NCBI RefSeq assembly: GCF_030272615.1
Contig: NC_081415.1
Span: forward strand, 263,612,925 to 263,676,924
Source of the DNA: Cryptomeria japonica
Taxonomy: Eukaryota > Streptophyta > Pinopsida > Cupressales > Cupressaceae
DNA length: 64,000 nt
Reading direction: 5' to 3'
Shown here one piece after another: positions 36,190 through 47,983 of this stretch (position 1 is its first letter; every line of letters begins with the position of its first letter). Under the pieces are notes generated by a model. The model did not search any database and had not been told where the DNA came from. It was given only the letters and a program-made list of their open reading frames with translations. The position numbers and the translations under genes are program-made.

Positions 36190-37440
36190 TCATCATGAAC
36201 ATAATAATCATCTCACCATCATCATCATCATCATCATCACCACCACCACCACCATCATCGTCTTTATCATCGTCATTACCATCATCACCATCACCATCAC
36301 CATCACCATCATCATCATAAGCTTCTTCTTCTTCATCATCATCGAGAAATTGTCAATCGTGATCATCATCTACTTCATCTTCTGCTTCTTCAGTATCTTC
36401 TTCTCCTATCACATTATACTTTATCGGCTTTCCTCTTGGATCATGTCTAACAACAAATACCCAAACTGGTTTATGTGGAACCTTTGAGTAAAATACCTGC
36501 TCACATTGGCTTAGAAGAACATAGGGCTCATCCCCAACTGGTTCAAATGACCTTGTATTAACCATTGTAAAGCCATTATCATGTTCAATGACAGTTCTAT
36601 CGGGATCATTTTTATTCAATCATAGCCTATACCATTTGACGAGGAACAAAACTAATTTGAAGGAATTAACGTCACACTCAAGTATATCATCCAAAATGCC
36701 ATAGTATCAATTTTGAGACTGTTGAGGATGTATGTCATTTCTCAATGAAATATTTGTCACCTCAAAGACTGCAGTGATGCCAGAATCACAAGTTTTCTTC
36801 GTGTCATCCAACTTTTTTATGCAAAATTTATGACCATTGCAGTACATAGCATTGTGGTGTTTGACCTGCGATATGTCAAACATGTAAAATTTATTGCAGT
36901 GATCTGCTAAACATATGGGTGTAATAAATTTATATGTACATGTTTATCTCTTAAGCCATATGCTAAATCAATTTCCCTTTGCGTAACATTGGAATCTTCA
37001 TTACGATGAGCTTCTTTAACCAATGAAGCCACACCTTCCCATGTTAATGTGCAACCAGAATGTTGACAATGATCAATCCATACCGTCATCCAATCAAAAT
37101 TGTTTACAATATACAAATGTAGTGCATCCCACTCTCGACCAACTGTACAAAAAATAAATAGATGTCTTACAATCGATTCATTTTGAGGATTAAGAATTAA
37201 TTAATTACAATAACATCTTATAATTACCTCTCACTTTTCTCAATTTGCCTTTCCCTGTCGAGTACTCCCCTTCGAATTTGTTAATGGGGTTGGGATCCCA
37301 AATGCGATCCACGTGGATCTTTGCTACAAACTTAGGAAGATATTTAGAAATGTACACCATAGTCTGGTATACCATATATCCCTCCTCCATAGAACCCTCA
37401 GGATGTGCTCTTTGTTAAAGTGGGCGAATAAAACTTAAAA
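36190..37440 (-). pseudogene. CACTA Tnp2 transposase, C-terminal part (DUF4218 end and DUF4216)
   Basis: On the minus strand, 37400-37230 reads HPEGSMEEGYMVYQTMVYIS through WDPNPINKFEGEYSTGKGKL. This is the segment that in Tnp2 follows the DUF4218 core (usual form PEGSIAEGYIAEE). It ends at a GTAATT donor. The next exon starts after GTACAG near 37145 (LVGREWDALHLYIVNNFDWM, then the tail to about 36912). The DUF4216 piece lies at 36619-36353 (DNGFTMVNTRSFEPVGDEPY, then VLLSQCEQVFYSKVPHKPVW), the usual C-terminal block of these transposases. Stops separate the pieces. An Asp/Glu/Gly-rich tail coded by a GAT microsatellite follows a TGA at 36353-36355. Confidence 0.75.
36214..36345. repeat. ATC/ACC trinucleotide microsatellite
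   Basis: Runs of ATC, ACC and TTC triplets extend over some 130 bases. Read on the minus strand they encode a polyacidic Asp/Gly tail in the frame of the DUF4216 segment. They probably expanded as coding sequence of the transposase C-terminus. Confidence 0.75.
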
Positions 37441-37462
37441 TGTGAAAATTTAGTTAAATACT

Positions 37463-40280
37463 AGTCCACACACACACACACAGGACTTCTTGATGCAAGC
37501 TATGGAGTAACGTAGTGTTACTCAGCTTCCCAAGGAGGGTCCCATGGTTCTCTATCTCACAATGTCCCTCAAACCAACGTTTTTGCTCTCAGATCACTGA
37601 GCAAAATGGTTTAGGGATGGCAAATATGAGAACGAGAGATGCTTTGATAAATTTTAGTATGAGATGGATGCTAAGCTATGTATGATCTTAGAAATGCAAT
37701 AAACTAAATGATAAGATGACAAGATTAGTATGAATAGTATCCTAGCATACTATATTTAGTCTATGATTGAGCTAAAATGATAAAGGAAGTACTCTAACAT
37801 GCATATTTAGTCTACTTCCTGATTTAAAAAGAGGCTAAATGATGAGCATATATGAAATGAAATCTTGAATATATTTGAGCATAAGTGTGATGCTACAAAT
37901 TTGAAGGATGGTTGTTAAAAATGGAGTAATGAGAGCTCTATTTATAGCACAAACAGGGCAATGGATGGTCAAGATTGAATGGTTTAATCAAGGGCCAAGT
38001 TTGAAAGTTGGGGATCCATGTGCACAATTGGCACCAATAACATGGTGACAAATGTCAACATAAGATTGGGTTGAAAGAAGAGGTTGGAGGCATTAAAGGC
38101 CTGAGAAGACCTCATGGTTATCTAAAGGCTAAGGGTCAAGTCTAAATTAGGTTTACCCACTAGATTAAGAGTTAATCCAAGAATAAACCTTTGTGCAAAT
38201 GATTAAGAGATAATCATGGTCAAAGCATTAATGGCCTAATGAGACCTTTGGGTTGGGTAGAGGTTGAGTCAAAACAAATGTTTTAACCATGTGGGAGGGT
38301 TTGAATTAACCATTAATGGTTATTGGAGACTTTGGGGATTAAGTGGTTGAAGGTTGGAAGCCTTCAATGGTTTTCAAAGACTTTAAGGGTTTTGGTGGTT
38401 GAAGGTTGAAAACCTTTAATGGTTATCCAAGACTTTGGGCCATTTGAGAAGTGACCTCCCTTTGCTTAGGGATGTGACAAAGTTTAGAGGAGGGTTAGGT
38501 TAATTAGAAGTGTTTAGAAGATTCTAGAAGGGATTAGGAAGGGGTTTGGGATTTTGCAAGTGGATGAGGGGATAATAGGATTTAATTGAATTAAATGATT
38601 TAATTCAATTTGGTCATAATTTGGGGAAATTAAATAAATTAGATTTATTTAATTTAGGATAACTATTTAATTAAATTTGAATTTAATTAAAAATGGCTAG
38701 GGGGATTTAATTGAATAAAATGATTTATTCATTAAATGGTATAGTGAATTTTATTTAAATAAATTGAGTAATTTACTTAATAAAATAGAAGAATGTGGAT
38801 AATTTAATTAAATTGGATTTAATTAAATAGGGAAATGAACATAAAATATTCATTTAGGAATATGGTCATTTTTATACGTCTACACCTTATTTGCAAGTTA
38901 TTTATGCTTTTGGTTGTTGTAAGAAAAGATTGCCTATATTAGGGTCTTGTGTAAATGGTGTTTGCAGTCAAGCTTAATTCCGTTGCAATTCTGGTTGAGT
39001 TGTCATTATGTCCTATGTTATTATATCTCCTTGGTTAGGTGTTGTTGTATAACCTTATTGATGTGAGCCATTGTGTGTTTTGTCCAAATGGTCAATCTTG
39101 GGTTAGTGATTGTGTATCCTTCACCTGTGGTTTGTCAGGATTAGTTATGGCTGTCTATTTCACCATAGAGTTCTCGTAGAGAGACCTTTCTTGTTAGTAT
39201 CCTATGAGAGAGAGTGGCTTTCGAGTAGGGGTCATGCCCAAAGTGGATGACAGGATAACCCGTTGAAAGTCAGTTAAAAAGTGATAACCTAATAATATAT
39301 TGGAGGGGAGTGAAATAAATATTAATTAAGATAATGTGCCTTGTGCATAGGTGTAGTGCTTGTACAGGGCTCATAATGTTACAAGAAGGCCTGGAATTCT
39401 AAACTTACCACCTTGTCTTCACGAAAGGATTGGTAGGGTCCGCATGAGACTTAGTTGGAGCCGAAAGTTGGGAGAGGTTACCAAGACAAAGAGCCAGGAC
39501 CTAAGAGGCCTACCATGGTAAACATCAAGTTATGCGATGACACTCTCTCCTTAGAGTCACTAGTGTTTTGTGAGTTGAGTCACATGGATGTTTGCAGAGT
39601 CTTGTATTTCTTTCATACTTGTCTTACTTTGCTTGCTTGAGGGTTTTCTACTATCTCCTAGCACGATGGTGTGGTTCCATTTTGGGATCACATGGTCAAA
39701 TGGCAGTGCCACTTCCCATCGAATGTTCTGGATTGTATCTTCAGGCGGGGAAAGGCTTCGCTGGTGTTTCTTGGTTCGTGGTTCATGTACCAGCTCATGT
39801 CCATGATTATTATTCAATTGAGACCTTGTGGTCATTGTATCAAACTTTTATGTAACCTTGATATTGTAACTTTGTAATCCATGGTATTATTGGAAGCCAT
39901 GTATTTATGGATATTGTAATATTATGTCAGTGGAATGTATGTTAATTCAATTGCTTTGATCTTATGTATAAATGATTTATGAAAAATTGAATGCATTGAT
40001 ATACTTGAATCTTTTATTATGGAATTTAGATGTATGTGTAGTTTTTAACTTAAGCATTTAATTTACCTAATTAAGTGGACAATTGGATTAACCATGGTGT
40101 TAATATAATTTACGATTAATCTTTGTTGGTAACCCTTAGGAAATCATGTGTTATTCTTTCGCTATGTTATTAGACATGCAATGGTTATAGTTAATGCACT
40201 TAGTCTTTAAAAAAAAAAAATTCACCCTTTAGTTGCCTAGTTGTGATGTTTTCCTTTAGGGTTCCTGGCGGGGCATTACA
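37463..40280 (-). repeat. Solo LTR, 2.8 kb, minus orientation, TSD ATACT
   Basis: On the minus strand it starts TGTAATGCCCCGCCAGGAAC at 40280, the same first 19 bases as the solo LTR at 7863. A poly-T/AAA run follows about 60 bases in. ATACT lies on both sides (37458-37462 and 40281-40285). The far end on the minus strand is GGACT where CA is expected, one base from canonical, next to an (AC)n run at 37466-37482. No coding region or internal repeat of the ends is present. The interior is AT-rich, with TTTAATTGAATTAAAT motifs at 38580-38850. It separates the N- and C-terminal Tnp2 fragments. Confidence 0.75.
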
Positions 40281-40285
40281 ATACT

Positions 40286-42008
40286 CATCAAACACCTGCT
40301 TTCCTAAACTTTTTGAATGATGAGATTTCATCTTTGGACCACAAAATAGACATGCAAATTTTCCCTTTGTTTGAAGACCTACAAGATAATGTATAATTGG
40401 ATTAAATATGTTAATTTTTTGAATTATAATGTTCATGCACAACTTAAACACTATAACATACCACAAAAATGTGTTAGCCTTGGAGCATCGTGTATTGTCC
40501 ATAGAAGCATCACATGGAATTGAAATTGTCTTTGTCCAATTGGTCTAGAGACGTCATACATAGTGACACCATTCCATAACTCCAGAAACTCCTTGATAAG
40601 AGGCTTGATATATACATTCATATCTTTAACTTGGTACTTACCTAATCGAATGAACAAAAACATTACATAATTATTATGACCATTTTACTGCAATATTTAT
40701 AATTAAATGTAGTTGACTATATTTAAATGATAAAATACCTGGAACAATCATTGCCAACATTATGTACTCCCTCTTTATTGACATCCATGGAGGAATGTTA
40801 TTGTTGATAACCAAAATAGGTCACACTGAGTAAACAGATCTCATCTCTCCAAATGGATTGACACCGTCAGCTACCAATGAAAGCCTGAGATTATGAGGTT
40901 CTTCTTTAAAGTGTGGCCACTTTTCCTCTATGTCCATAAATGTTGAGACATCCGCATGCATTTGAATAATGTCATCTCGACTTCTATTGCCTACATGGTA
41001 ATCCATAAATTATGCCAAGCTAGTGCACTTGAATAATCCTTGCATACGTGGAATAATGGGAATATAGCAAAGAACCTTGCGAGGAACCCTTTTTGTTATT
41101 TGATATATTTGATATCTACTGATATGACATTCAGGGCATTCAGTTCGAAATTCATGTTGTTTGTGATATATAATATGATCATTGGGACAAGCATCTATTG
41201 CTTGATACTCCATTCCAATATATTTCATAATGGCAGATAATTCTCAGTATGAGCGAGGTAGAATATTTGATGGTGGTAACAAAAACTCACCTATCAATCT
41301 ACAACAAAAAAATATAATTTGTTAATATAAAGAATATTAATGGTACAACATGATTCACCATTTATTATGACATATATGACATACATTAACATACATGAGA
41401 TTGTTATGTTGGATAAACCATTCATAACCTTCATCGGAGAGAAGAGTTGTCTGCGAGCCTTCGTAAAGGGCCTCAGATGCCTTCTCAAGTAGAGGGACAT
41501 CATGAACAACATCAAGGTTATCTTCATCATCATGATCAGTTGTGTGAGTACTAAATGTGTCATGGATCAATGTATTTGTACCATCATCTTCCATGTGATC
41601 ATTATCTTTAGCTTCGATATTCACACCTCCATGTTTGTCCACTTTGAAAACCATATTCTTTGGGTTGTGTTGATCCATAGCATGTGCTTTGAGGTGCTTG
41701 ACCTATATAAAATTGATAAACATAAATAAACCATGATCATGATCTCATCATCAAGTGATTTATTATGTATATAAATTGTTAAAATGATATAATAAAAAAC
41801 TTACCAATGGATGATAATCATGTCCACCTTCAATGTGACCATGCAGCCTACAATGTTTCTTAGTTGTTTTGATTAGAAGTCTTCTAGTTTTTAGCCTCTT
41901 AAAATTTTTGCAGGGACAATAACATTTTCCATCACCTTTTCTTTTCAAGTTAGACCATAATCTAGCATTTGTCTCCTTATTTTGTTGTTCGTTGATATTG
42001 TCTGACAT
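40286..42008 (-). pseudogene. CACTA Tnp2 transposase, N-terminal part
   Basis: Tnp2 is the catalytic transposase of CACTA elements. The ATG is at 42008. The first exon (to 41805, GTAAGT donor) holds the zinc-binding transposase-associated domain (KCYCPCKNFKR, HCRLHGHIEGG). The next exon starts near 41704 (VKHLKAHAMDQHNP) and contains EALYEGSQTTLLS. From 41228, YQAIDACPNDHIIYHKQHEF then TECPECHISRY and RKVLCYIPIIPRMQGLF is the signature Tnp2 region. HNLRLSLVADGVNPFG follows after a stop at 41010. Exons at about 40648-40462 (KDMNVYIKPLIKEFLELW) and 40383-40286 (GKFACLFCG to GKQVFDEY) complete the conserved run. GT/AG introns are still recognisable. The segment from FDEY to PEGSMEEGY, about 250 residues that usually hold the catalytic core, is missing even after the LTR is removed. 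Confidence 0.85.
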
Positions 42009-42139
42009 GGTCTTTCTTCACAGGCAAGAAAATCGGGCTATAGAACTAGTTATATAGAAGTTGAAATGTTAGTTATGAAATCATGTTTTAGTATAATATA
42101 CCAAATTAAATTACTTGAGCGTAGAAATTGTGTAAATTG

Positions 42140-43294
42140 AACCAAAACCATTTAACTCTTCTTTTTCATCTCAAAACATATCTAATGGCTTTTTGGTATG
42201 CAATCCTTGTATCATATCTTAAGTTGACTAATGTCTAACTAGGGTAATCCATGAGTGTCTAATGTGAATTCATTATCAATGTTGTGAAGTCATCGAGAGT
42301 ATGGTTATAGTAATTCCTTATAGGATCCTCTCAATATTGTTCAAATCAGTCTAAAAGGAAAGCAACTATCCATTCCCATGCTCATGTATACTTACATGAC
42401 TAATGTTGCCCTTGTGTATCCTAAACATTGGAGAGACCTTATCTAACTTGCCTAATCAATGTGGTTGTTGTCCTAATATGAAATACTGAGTTATACCCTT
42501 TCCTCTGCATCAAACTTCTCACATCATGTTTCTTAAACAAAACACACTAATATGAATTGAGCCAACACCATGAGGATAGGGTCAAGTATCATGACAACTA
42601 ATCATAATACGTGAAGATGGGGTTCACACATAAGTATTGGATCTCAACAATGCCACACTTCCAAAATTATCAGTCTCAAGACTTCTCGTATTGGGTCAAC
42701 ACTCATTGATGGCCACAACCAAAACCATTTAACTCTTATTTTTCATCTCAAAACATATCTAATGGCTTTGTGGTATGGAATCCTTGTATCATATCTTAAG
42801 TTGACTAATGTCTAATTGGGGTAATCCATGAGTGTCTAATGTGAATTCATTATCAATGTTGTGAATTCATCGAGAGTATGGTGATAGTCATTCCTTATAG
42901 GATCCTCTCAATACTATCCAAATCAGTCTAAAAGAAAAGCAACTATCCATTCCCATTCTCATGCATACTTACATGACTAATGTTGCCCTTGTGTATCCTA
43001 AACATTGGAGAGACCTTATCTGACTTGCCTAATCAATGTGGTTGTTGTCCTAGTATGAAATATTAAGTTCTATCCTTGCCTCTGCATCAAACTTCTTACA
43101 TCATGTTTCTTCAACAAAACACACTAATATGAATTGAGACAACACCATGAGGATAGGGTCAAGTATCATAGCAACTAATCATAATACGTGAAGATGGGGT
43201 TCACACATAAGTGTTGGCTCTCAACAATACCACACTTCCAAAATTGTTAGTCTCAAGACTTCTCCTATTGGGTCAACACTCATTGATGGCCACA
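42140..43294. repeat. 577-bp tandem duplication upstream of Tnp2
   Basis: AACCAAAACCATTTAACTCT begins copy one at 42140 and copy two at 42717; copy two ends with GGCCACA at 43294. The copies are nearly identical with scattered substitutions. They lie in the presumed promoter or 5' region of the CACTA transposase, upstream of the ATG at 42008. No protein is encoded. A duplicated regulatory block is possible; a chance tandem duplication is equally so. Confidence 0.8.
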
Positions 43295-43544
43295 AGGCCA
43301 AATCAATGTATCTATGCTTCAAACTCCTTACTCTAGCCTTGGAGGACCCTACACAAGGTCTATGAACACTCACTTGGTATTACAATAGAAAGAGCCTTCT
43401 CCTAGAACTTTGTTTGCAATGCACACATCATTGGTAATCATTGTTATGATGTATGGTCTATTAGGACGGTAAATAAAATGCTTATTCTTTTTCCACCCTT
43501 TGAAAGTACAACAAGGTATTTGACTTGGCAGGGTCCCCACACAT

Positions 43545-44699
43545 TGCTGGCATTTTTTATGATGATGTTGTGATTGTCATTGATGGACACACACTTGCTT
43601 TGAGATCACTTATTGTATGTATGAGTTATGCTCAACCAGTATTTGTTCCAACCGATATTATGTATTATAGTCTTTAGACTATCGGTGTTTTGCAGAAAGT
43701 GTTTACCGATCTCAAGCCGTATGAAGACCTCAAGCGGTTCAAGGATCCCAAAGCGGTATGAAGAAACAAAGCAGTTGTTATTATCTTTCCCAGTCTTCAT
43801 TTTGAGAAACTGGTAATTGGTAAAATGTGTGAACCGGTAATAGGTAAATGTATGAACCGGTATTACTCTATGATGAGTTACCAACCGGTATTATTTTGTG
43901 ATGAGTTATCATCCACCGACACTTTGGCGGTGATTCTGTGTTGTGTTACCAAATGTGTCCAAATGCACTAAACCTAGGAACTTGCAATGTAATCCTATTG
44001 GACCGACATGAAATCAGATTCCTTTATAAGGACATCATGTCTAGGGTTTTAGGAGTTGTTAGGGTTTTGTGTGGTTGATGAGGTTTTTGCATGTGCAATC
44101 ACAGAAGAAGATTAGGTCTGTGTGAAGAAACAGAGTGTGGAGATTTTGAAGACTGAAGTAATGCTGAAATGCATTAACAATGAGCTATCAAGGATCTAAC
44201 CAAGCATATTGTGCTAGTATTTAGATCACTCACTTGTTGATTACTCACATCTTCGGCAAGTCTGAAACCCTTAACCGGGTAGGCCTAGCAAAGCCTTTGT
44301 AAATCCTCTAACAAGGTGATTCACAATTGTGGATCTAAAATCCTCTCACAAGGTAGTCTTTAATTGGACTTATCTCCTAACAAAGATTGAGATTCCTAAT
44401 AGGATCTATTCTGGTGAAGAACATTGTACGACCTTAACCAATCTGGTTACTATTCTGCAGATAGTTACTTGTGATTTTCATCTCACCATGGTTTTTCCCA
44501 TTTGGGTTTCCATGTCAAAATCTCTTGTGTTATGGTGATTGTGCTTCTATGGGTGAATGTCTTAATTGTTGTTTGGTTTGCGTTTGTGTTAACCAGTTTG
44601 TTAGTAAAATTGTTATACCGATTTACTGCTAAACTATTTAAGTGTTTGAGTTCAGTAATTTTTGGTATACTAATTCACCCCCCCTCTTAGTATTCATCA
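43545..44699 (+). repeat. 5' LTR of the copia element (1155 bp)
   Basis: It starts TGCTGGCATTTTTTATG (one change from the 3' LTR start TGTTGGCA) and ends TAGTATTCATCA. It has repeated CCGGTAAT/ACCGGTATTA words at 43810-43890. The 3' LTR has one extra unit of this repeat plus a short duplication around TTGACCTTAAC, which accounts for the length difference. Confidence 0.93.
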
Positions 44700-44701
44700 A
44701 T

Positions 44702-44714
44702 TGGTATTAGAGCC
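44702..44714 (+). other. Primer-binding site of the copia element
   Basis: TGGTATTAGAGCC, two bases after the LTR end, differs from the initiator tRNA-Met site TGGTATCAGAGCC by one transition. Confidence 0.88.
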
Positions 44715-44749
44715 AACCTTTCTATAAGTTTAACCACTTGGAAGGAGAT

Positions 44750-45940
44750 ATGGGGGAATACAGTATGAGGGAACTTACTCATTTTCTCACTCAGACTGAG
44801 AAAGCCTTTGATGAATGCAAAGTCAAATATAAAGCCTCTCTAGCAAAGAGAAGAGATCATGCTGAGAAACTGATGGAGCTTACTGAAAATAGTTCTTCTG
44901 ATGAAGCAGACATGGAAGCCCTAGTTGAAGAAGTTGAAAAACTGAATGAATCTAATGCTAACCTAAGAAGGGAACTGGAAGGACTGACTATTAGAATGTG
45001 TCAAGAGCTTGAGAATCGGAGGAAAGCTGAAGATCTGGTAAAAGACAAAGATCATGAGATCTCCAAGCTGAAGCAAGAAATCAGTGCACTTACCGCTCAT
45101 CTCCAAGAAAGTAAAGTGGAAAAAGAATAAATGCAAGGTGAACTAAACATGGCTATTTTTGAGAATGCAACCTTGAAGGAATCCAATGCTGCTATTTCCA
45201 AATAACTCACTGAGTCAAAGGAAATACTTGTCAAATTCAATAAGAGCACTGTTAAGCTAGAATAAAAGCTTGAATCAGCAAAACCAGTTAAGAATACCAC
45301 TGGACTTGATTTTTCTAGTTATGAGGAAGGTGAGACCTCTGGAATAAAAGATGGAGCATCAAAGAAGCAATCGACACCAAAGGATAAAGGTAACCAAAAG
45401 TTCAAACCTATTTGCTTTAATTGTCTCAAGGAAGGACACACTGCCAATGTATGTAGAAGTAAGGCTTACAATAATTTTCCCTACTTTCTAAACAATAAGC
45501 CTAGATCCAATACATTCAATGGTAATTGTTATGCATGCAAAAAGTTTGGGCATAGAGCCTTTGAATGCAGGTTTGTTATACAAAATACTGGAAGATATCC
45601 TCAAAGGAGTCAAGGAGTTTTTCCTAAATCCTCTGTGAACCGGAATCTAAACTAGTATAATGCCTATGACCATCAGTCAGGTGGTGGTGGCTATCAAGCG
45701 GCAACTAGTTGGAGAGAAACCTATTTGATTTATCATGGTAGCAGTCACACTGCTGCAACATGCAGGAGGAAGAATGGTAGAATTAACAATGGACCATGGA
45801 GAACACCTGGAATGGCTTTCTATCATTGCAACAAACTAGGACACCCTGCCAGAACCTGCAGAATGAGAAAGAACATATCAGATGATATATCGGTCACTCC
45901 GGAAGGAAAGATTGATGTTGAAACTGTTAAACAGACATGA
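44750..45940 (+). pseudogene. Copia Gag remnant: coiled coil plus three zinc-knuckle-like motifs
   Basis: The ATG at 44750 opens MGEYSMRELTHFLTQTEKAF. One frame continues to the TGA at 45938-45940, broken by TAA near 45128, 45203 and 45262 and TAG near 45653. Residues 10-125 are strongly coiled-coil (Glu/Lys/Leu heptads). Knuckles follow: CFNCLKEGHTANVC (about 45415), CYACKKFGHRAFEC (about 45530) and a degenerate FYHCNKLGHPARTC (about 45823) whose first Cys is replaced by Tyr or Phe. The N-terminal Gag domains usual in SIRE elements are absent. It would package RNA if intact. No protease follows. Confidence 0.8.
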
Positions 45941-46475
45941 AGACAACATGGAAGAAGAAACCTAAAGAAGTTTCACAAGAAGAACCAGTTTCTGCACCTA
46001 GTGTGGAAGTTGCTGAACCGGCAAACTAAGCTTCAGAAAAGCTTAGGGGGAGCAAATCGGTAAATTTTTTGAATCCCCAGTTTACACTGGTAAAAGACCT
46101 TAATCGGTATGTGATACCTGTCAATTGGCAGAAGACCAAAAATGGTAAAAGACAAATTAGGGTTTACACCCTAATAGTGGAGCATTTATTATGGTAGGTG
46201 AAGAATTCGTTTAAATGGGATTTTCAAGTCATTTTCACTTATCAATTTATGAGCGAAGAAATTTTCAAGTGTAGAGGACACAAGGTGATTTGTCTTGTAA
46301 TTTAGAGAGATTTCAAAACTTTAAAGAAGAGTCCAAAGATAATATCAATCAGACAGGTGAAGAACACAAAGCGGTAATCCAGCAACCGAAGTAGTATGTG
46401 GCAAAGTTGAAGTTGCAAACCCTAAATTGTAGATTTTTGAAGGTATTTATCAAAATTCTTGTTTATCCATTTATC
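45941..46475. other. Non-coding gap between Gag remnant and second ORF
   Basis: Stops occur in all frames. It includes a second purine tract (GCTTAGGGGGAGCAAA near 46043) that resembles a duplicate of the 3' polypurine region. CGGTAA words echo those in the LTR, as if LTR-like sequence lay here. There is no trace of protease, integrase or RT. Confidence 0.4.
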
Positions 46476-47705
46476 ATGGCTTCTGCATTGCACTCCAGTT
46501 CTAGTGCATCTGATGATTCAATAGATTTCATCCAACGGAAGGTGAAATATAATGCCCTATCCCAGATACCCGCTAGTGTTATAGTTGAGGAAGGTATTTC
46601 GGATTATATTGATTGCAAAATAGAAGACCTAGGATCTCTAGTGATCCATTCTTAGTTAAGTTTATTCTGTGGGAAGGACAAGAAGATCAAACTGGAATAC
46701 AGCATCCTGGAAAGAAAAAAACTTCACAATGTGGTCTATTTCCTTGAAGAATTTACAGAAGATCACATCCACATCATTCTAAGCAGAGTGCACGGTGACA
46801 AAATGTATCTTGAGCAGACACATGACATCACACTGGAAGTAATTCACATCGTCATCGGTTTTTGTAACGTTGGATATGTGCCAGCCAAACCGGTTGATAT
46901 TACCAGTCCCATTGGTCTCCAATTTGCAATTGCAAAGAATTAAGCTTTCCCAAGAACGACTAGAAGTGCTAAGGAGGAAGAAGGAACAAGATGTTATTCA
47001 AACTACGGTGGAAACTCTTACCAGTTTGATTCCCGGTATCAACCTCCCAAGTACTGATTCCTCTCTAGCCCAACTGAAACTTTTATGCATAGTTGTAGAG
47101 AACCAGGTGCAATGCCTGGAAGATTTTGTTGAATCCAATGCACAAAAGAAGCATCAAAAGGCACTGAACACTGCCTTAGTGAAGAAATTAAATGAGCTCC
47201 AGTCTGAACTTCAGAAAGCGTAGAAAGACATAAGAGATGCTATGGATGAGGGGAAATTATTGCCTAGTAAGATAAGCCAACCCCATATATTCTGTGATGA
47301 TGTGCTTGCTCAGAAAGACAAACTGCAATCTGATTTGCAGGCATATATAAGCACCTTCAAGACACCCTATGATTCCTTCACCACATTTGGGCAAACCGTT
47401 CACCGGTTTCAACTCCAGACTGCAAAAATAGAGTTGGAAATCACCAACTGGACCAAAGATTTGTAGGAACTTCAGCTGGTTCTACTACCACAAATGCAAA
47501 TACTTCAAAACTGCTATCTCAATCTGGATGCCTTAACGGTCACCCAAGAGATGAGTACCTTGGACACCATGGAGGAATAGGTATCCCTGATGCAAATGGA
47601 AAATGAGGTTGCTACCTCATTGCTTGAGTCATGGTCCTTATCCATGAAGACATTTATGCAGGATTTTAAATCGATTTTTGATAAGTTTTTCTCATTCTTT
47701 TCATA
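46476..47705 (+). pseudogene. Additional ORF of the copia element, unidentified, coiled-coil C-terminus
   Basis: The ATG at 46476 opens MASALHSSSSASDDSIDFIQ. The frame runs to about 46940, with one TAG at 46653-46655, then shifts once into the frame that continues KLSQERLEVLRRKKEQDV to the TAA at 47703-47705. That frame has TAG near 47221, 47464 and 47578. About 410 codons are recoverable. The N-terminal half is globular (HIHIILSRVHGDKMYLEQTH, DITLEVIHIVIGFCNVGYVP). The C-terminal half is helical and coiled-coil. It is not Gag or any Pol domain I know. It sits where pol should be, or where SIRE elements have their post-pol ORF. An env-like role or a captured gene are both guesses. Confidence 0.6.
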
Positions 47706-47971
47706 AACATTTATTATAATGATAATGAGAAACAGGGGTTATTTTGCAATACTTTGTCATTATTGGCAAAGGGGGAGTAGTATTTTGTATTTAAAATTTT
47801 GATGCATGTTATGTATACTTTCATGTTTATCATTGTAAGGGAGTAGTATACATTGTATTTTCTACAAAAGGGATAGTGTATATGTTTAGGGGGAGTAATT
47901 TTGATTATGGCATATTTTTGTTGTAAAACACTTAGATGCCAAAAGTTTTCCTAAGTGTTGCCATCAATGCC

Positions 47972-47983
47972 AAAGGGGGAGAT
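47972..47983 (+). other. Polypurine tract of the copia element
   Basis: AAAGGGGGAGAT directly precedes TGTTGGCA of the 3' LTR. Confidence 0.88.

Noticed and set aside
36214-36345. Possible CRISPR-like or regulatory tandem array
   Set aside because: It is a simple ATC/ACC trinucleotide run with no spacers, and continues the acidic tail of the transposase.
39455-39877. Cluster of overlapping frames on both strands within the solo LTR at 37463
   Set aside because: No domain, mutually overlapping, within an LTR with exact target duplications. LTR leader sequence is the simpler explanation.
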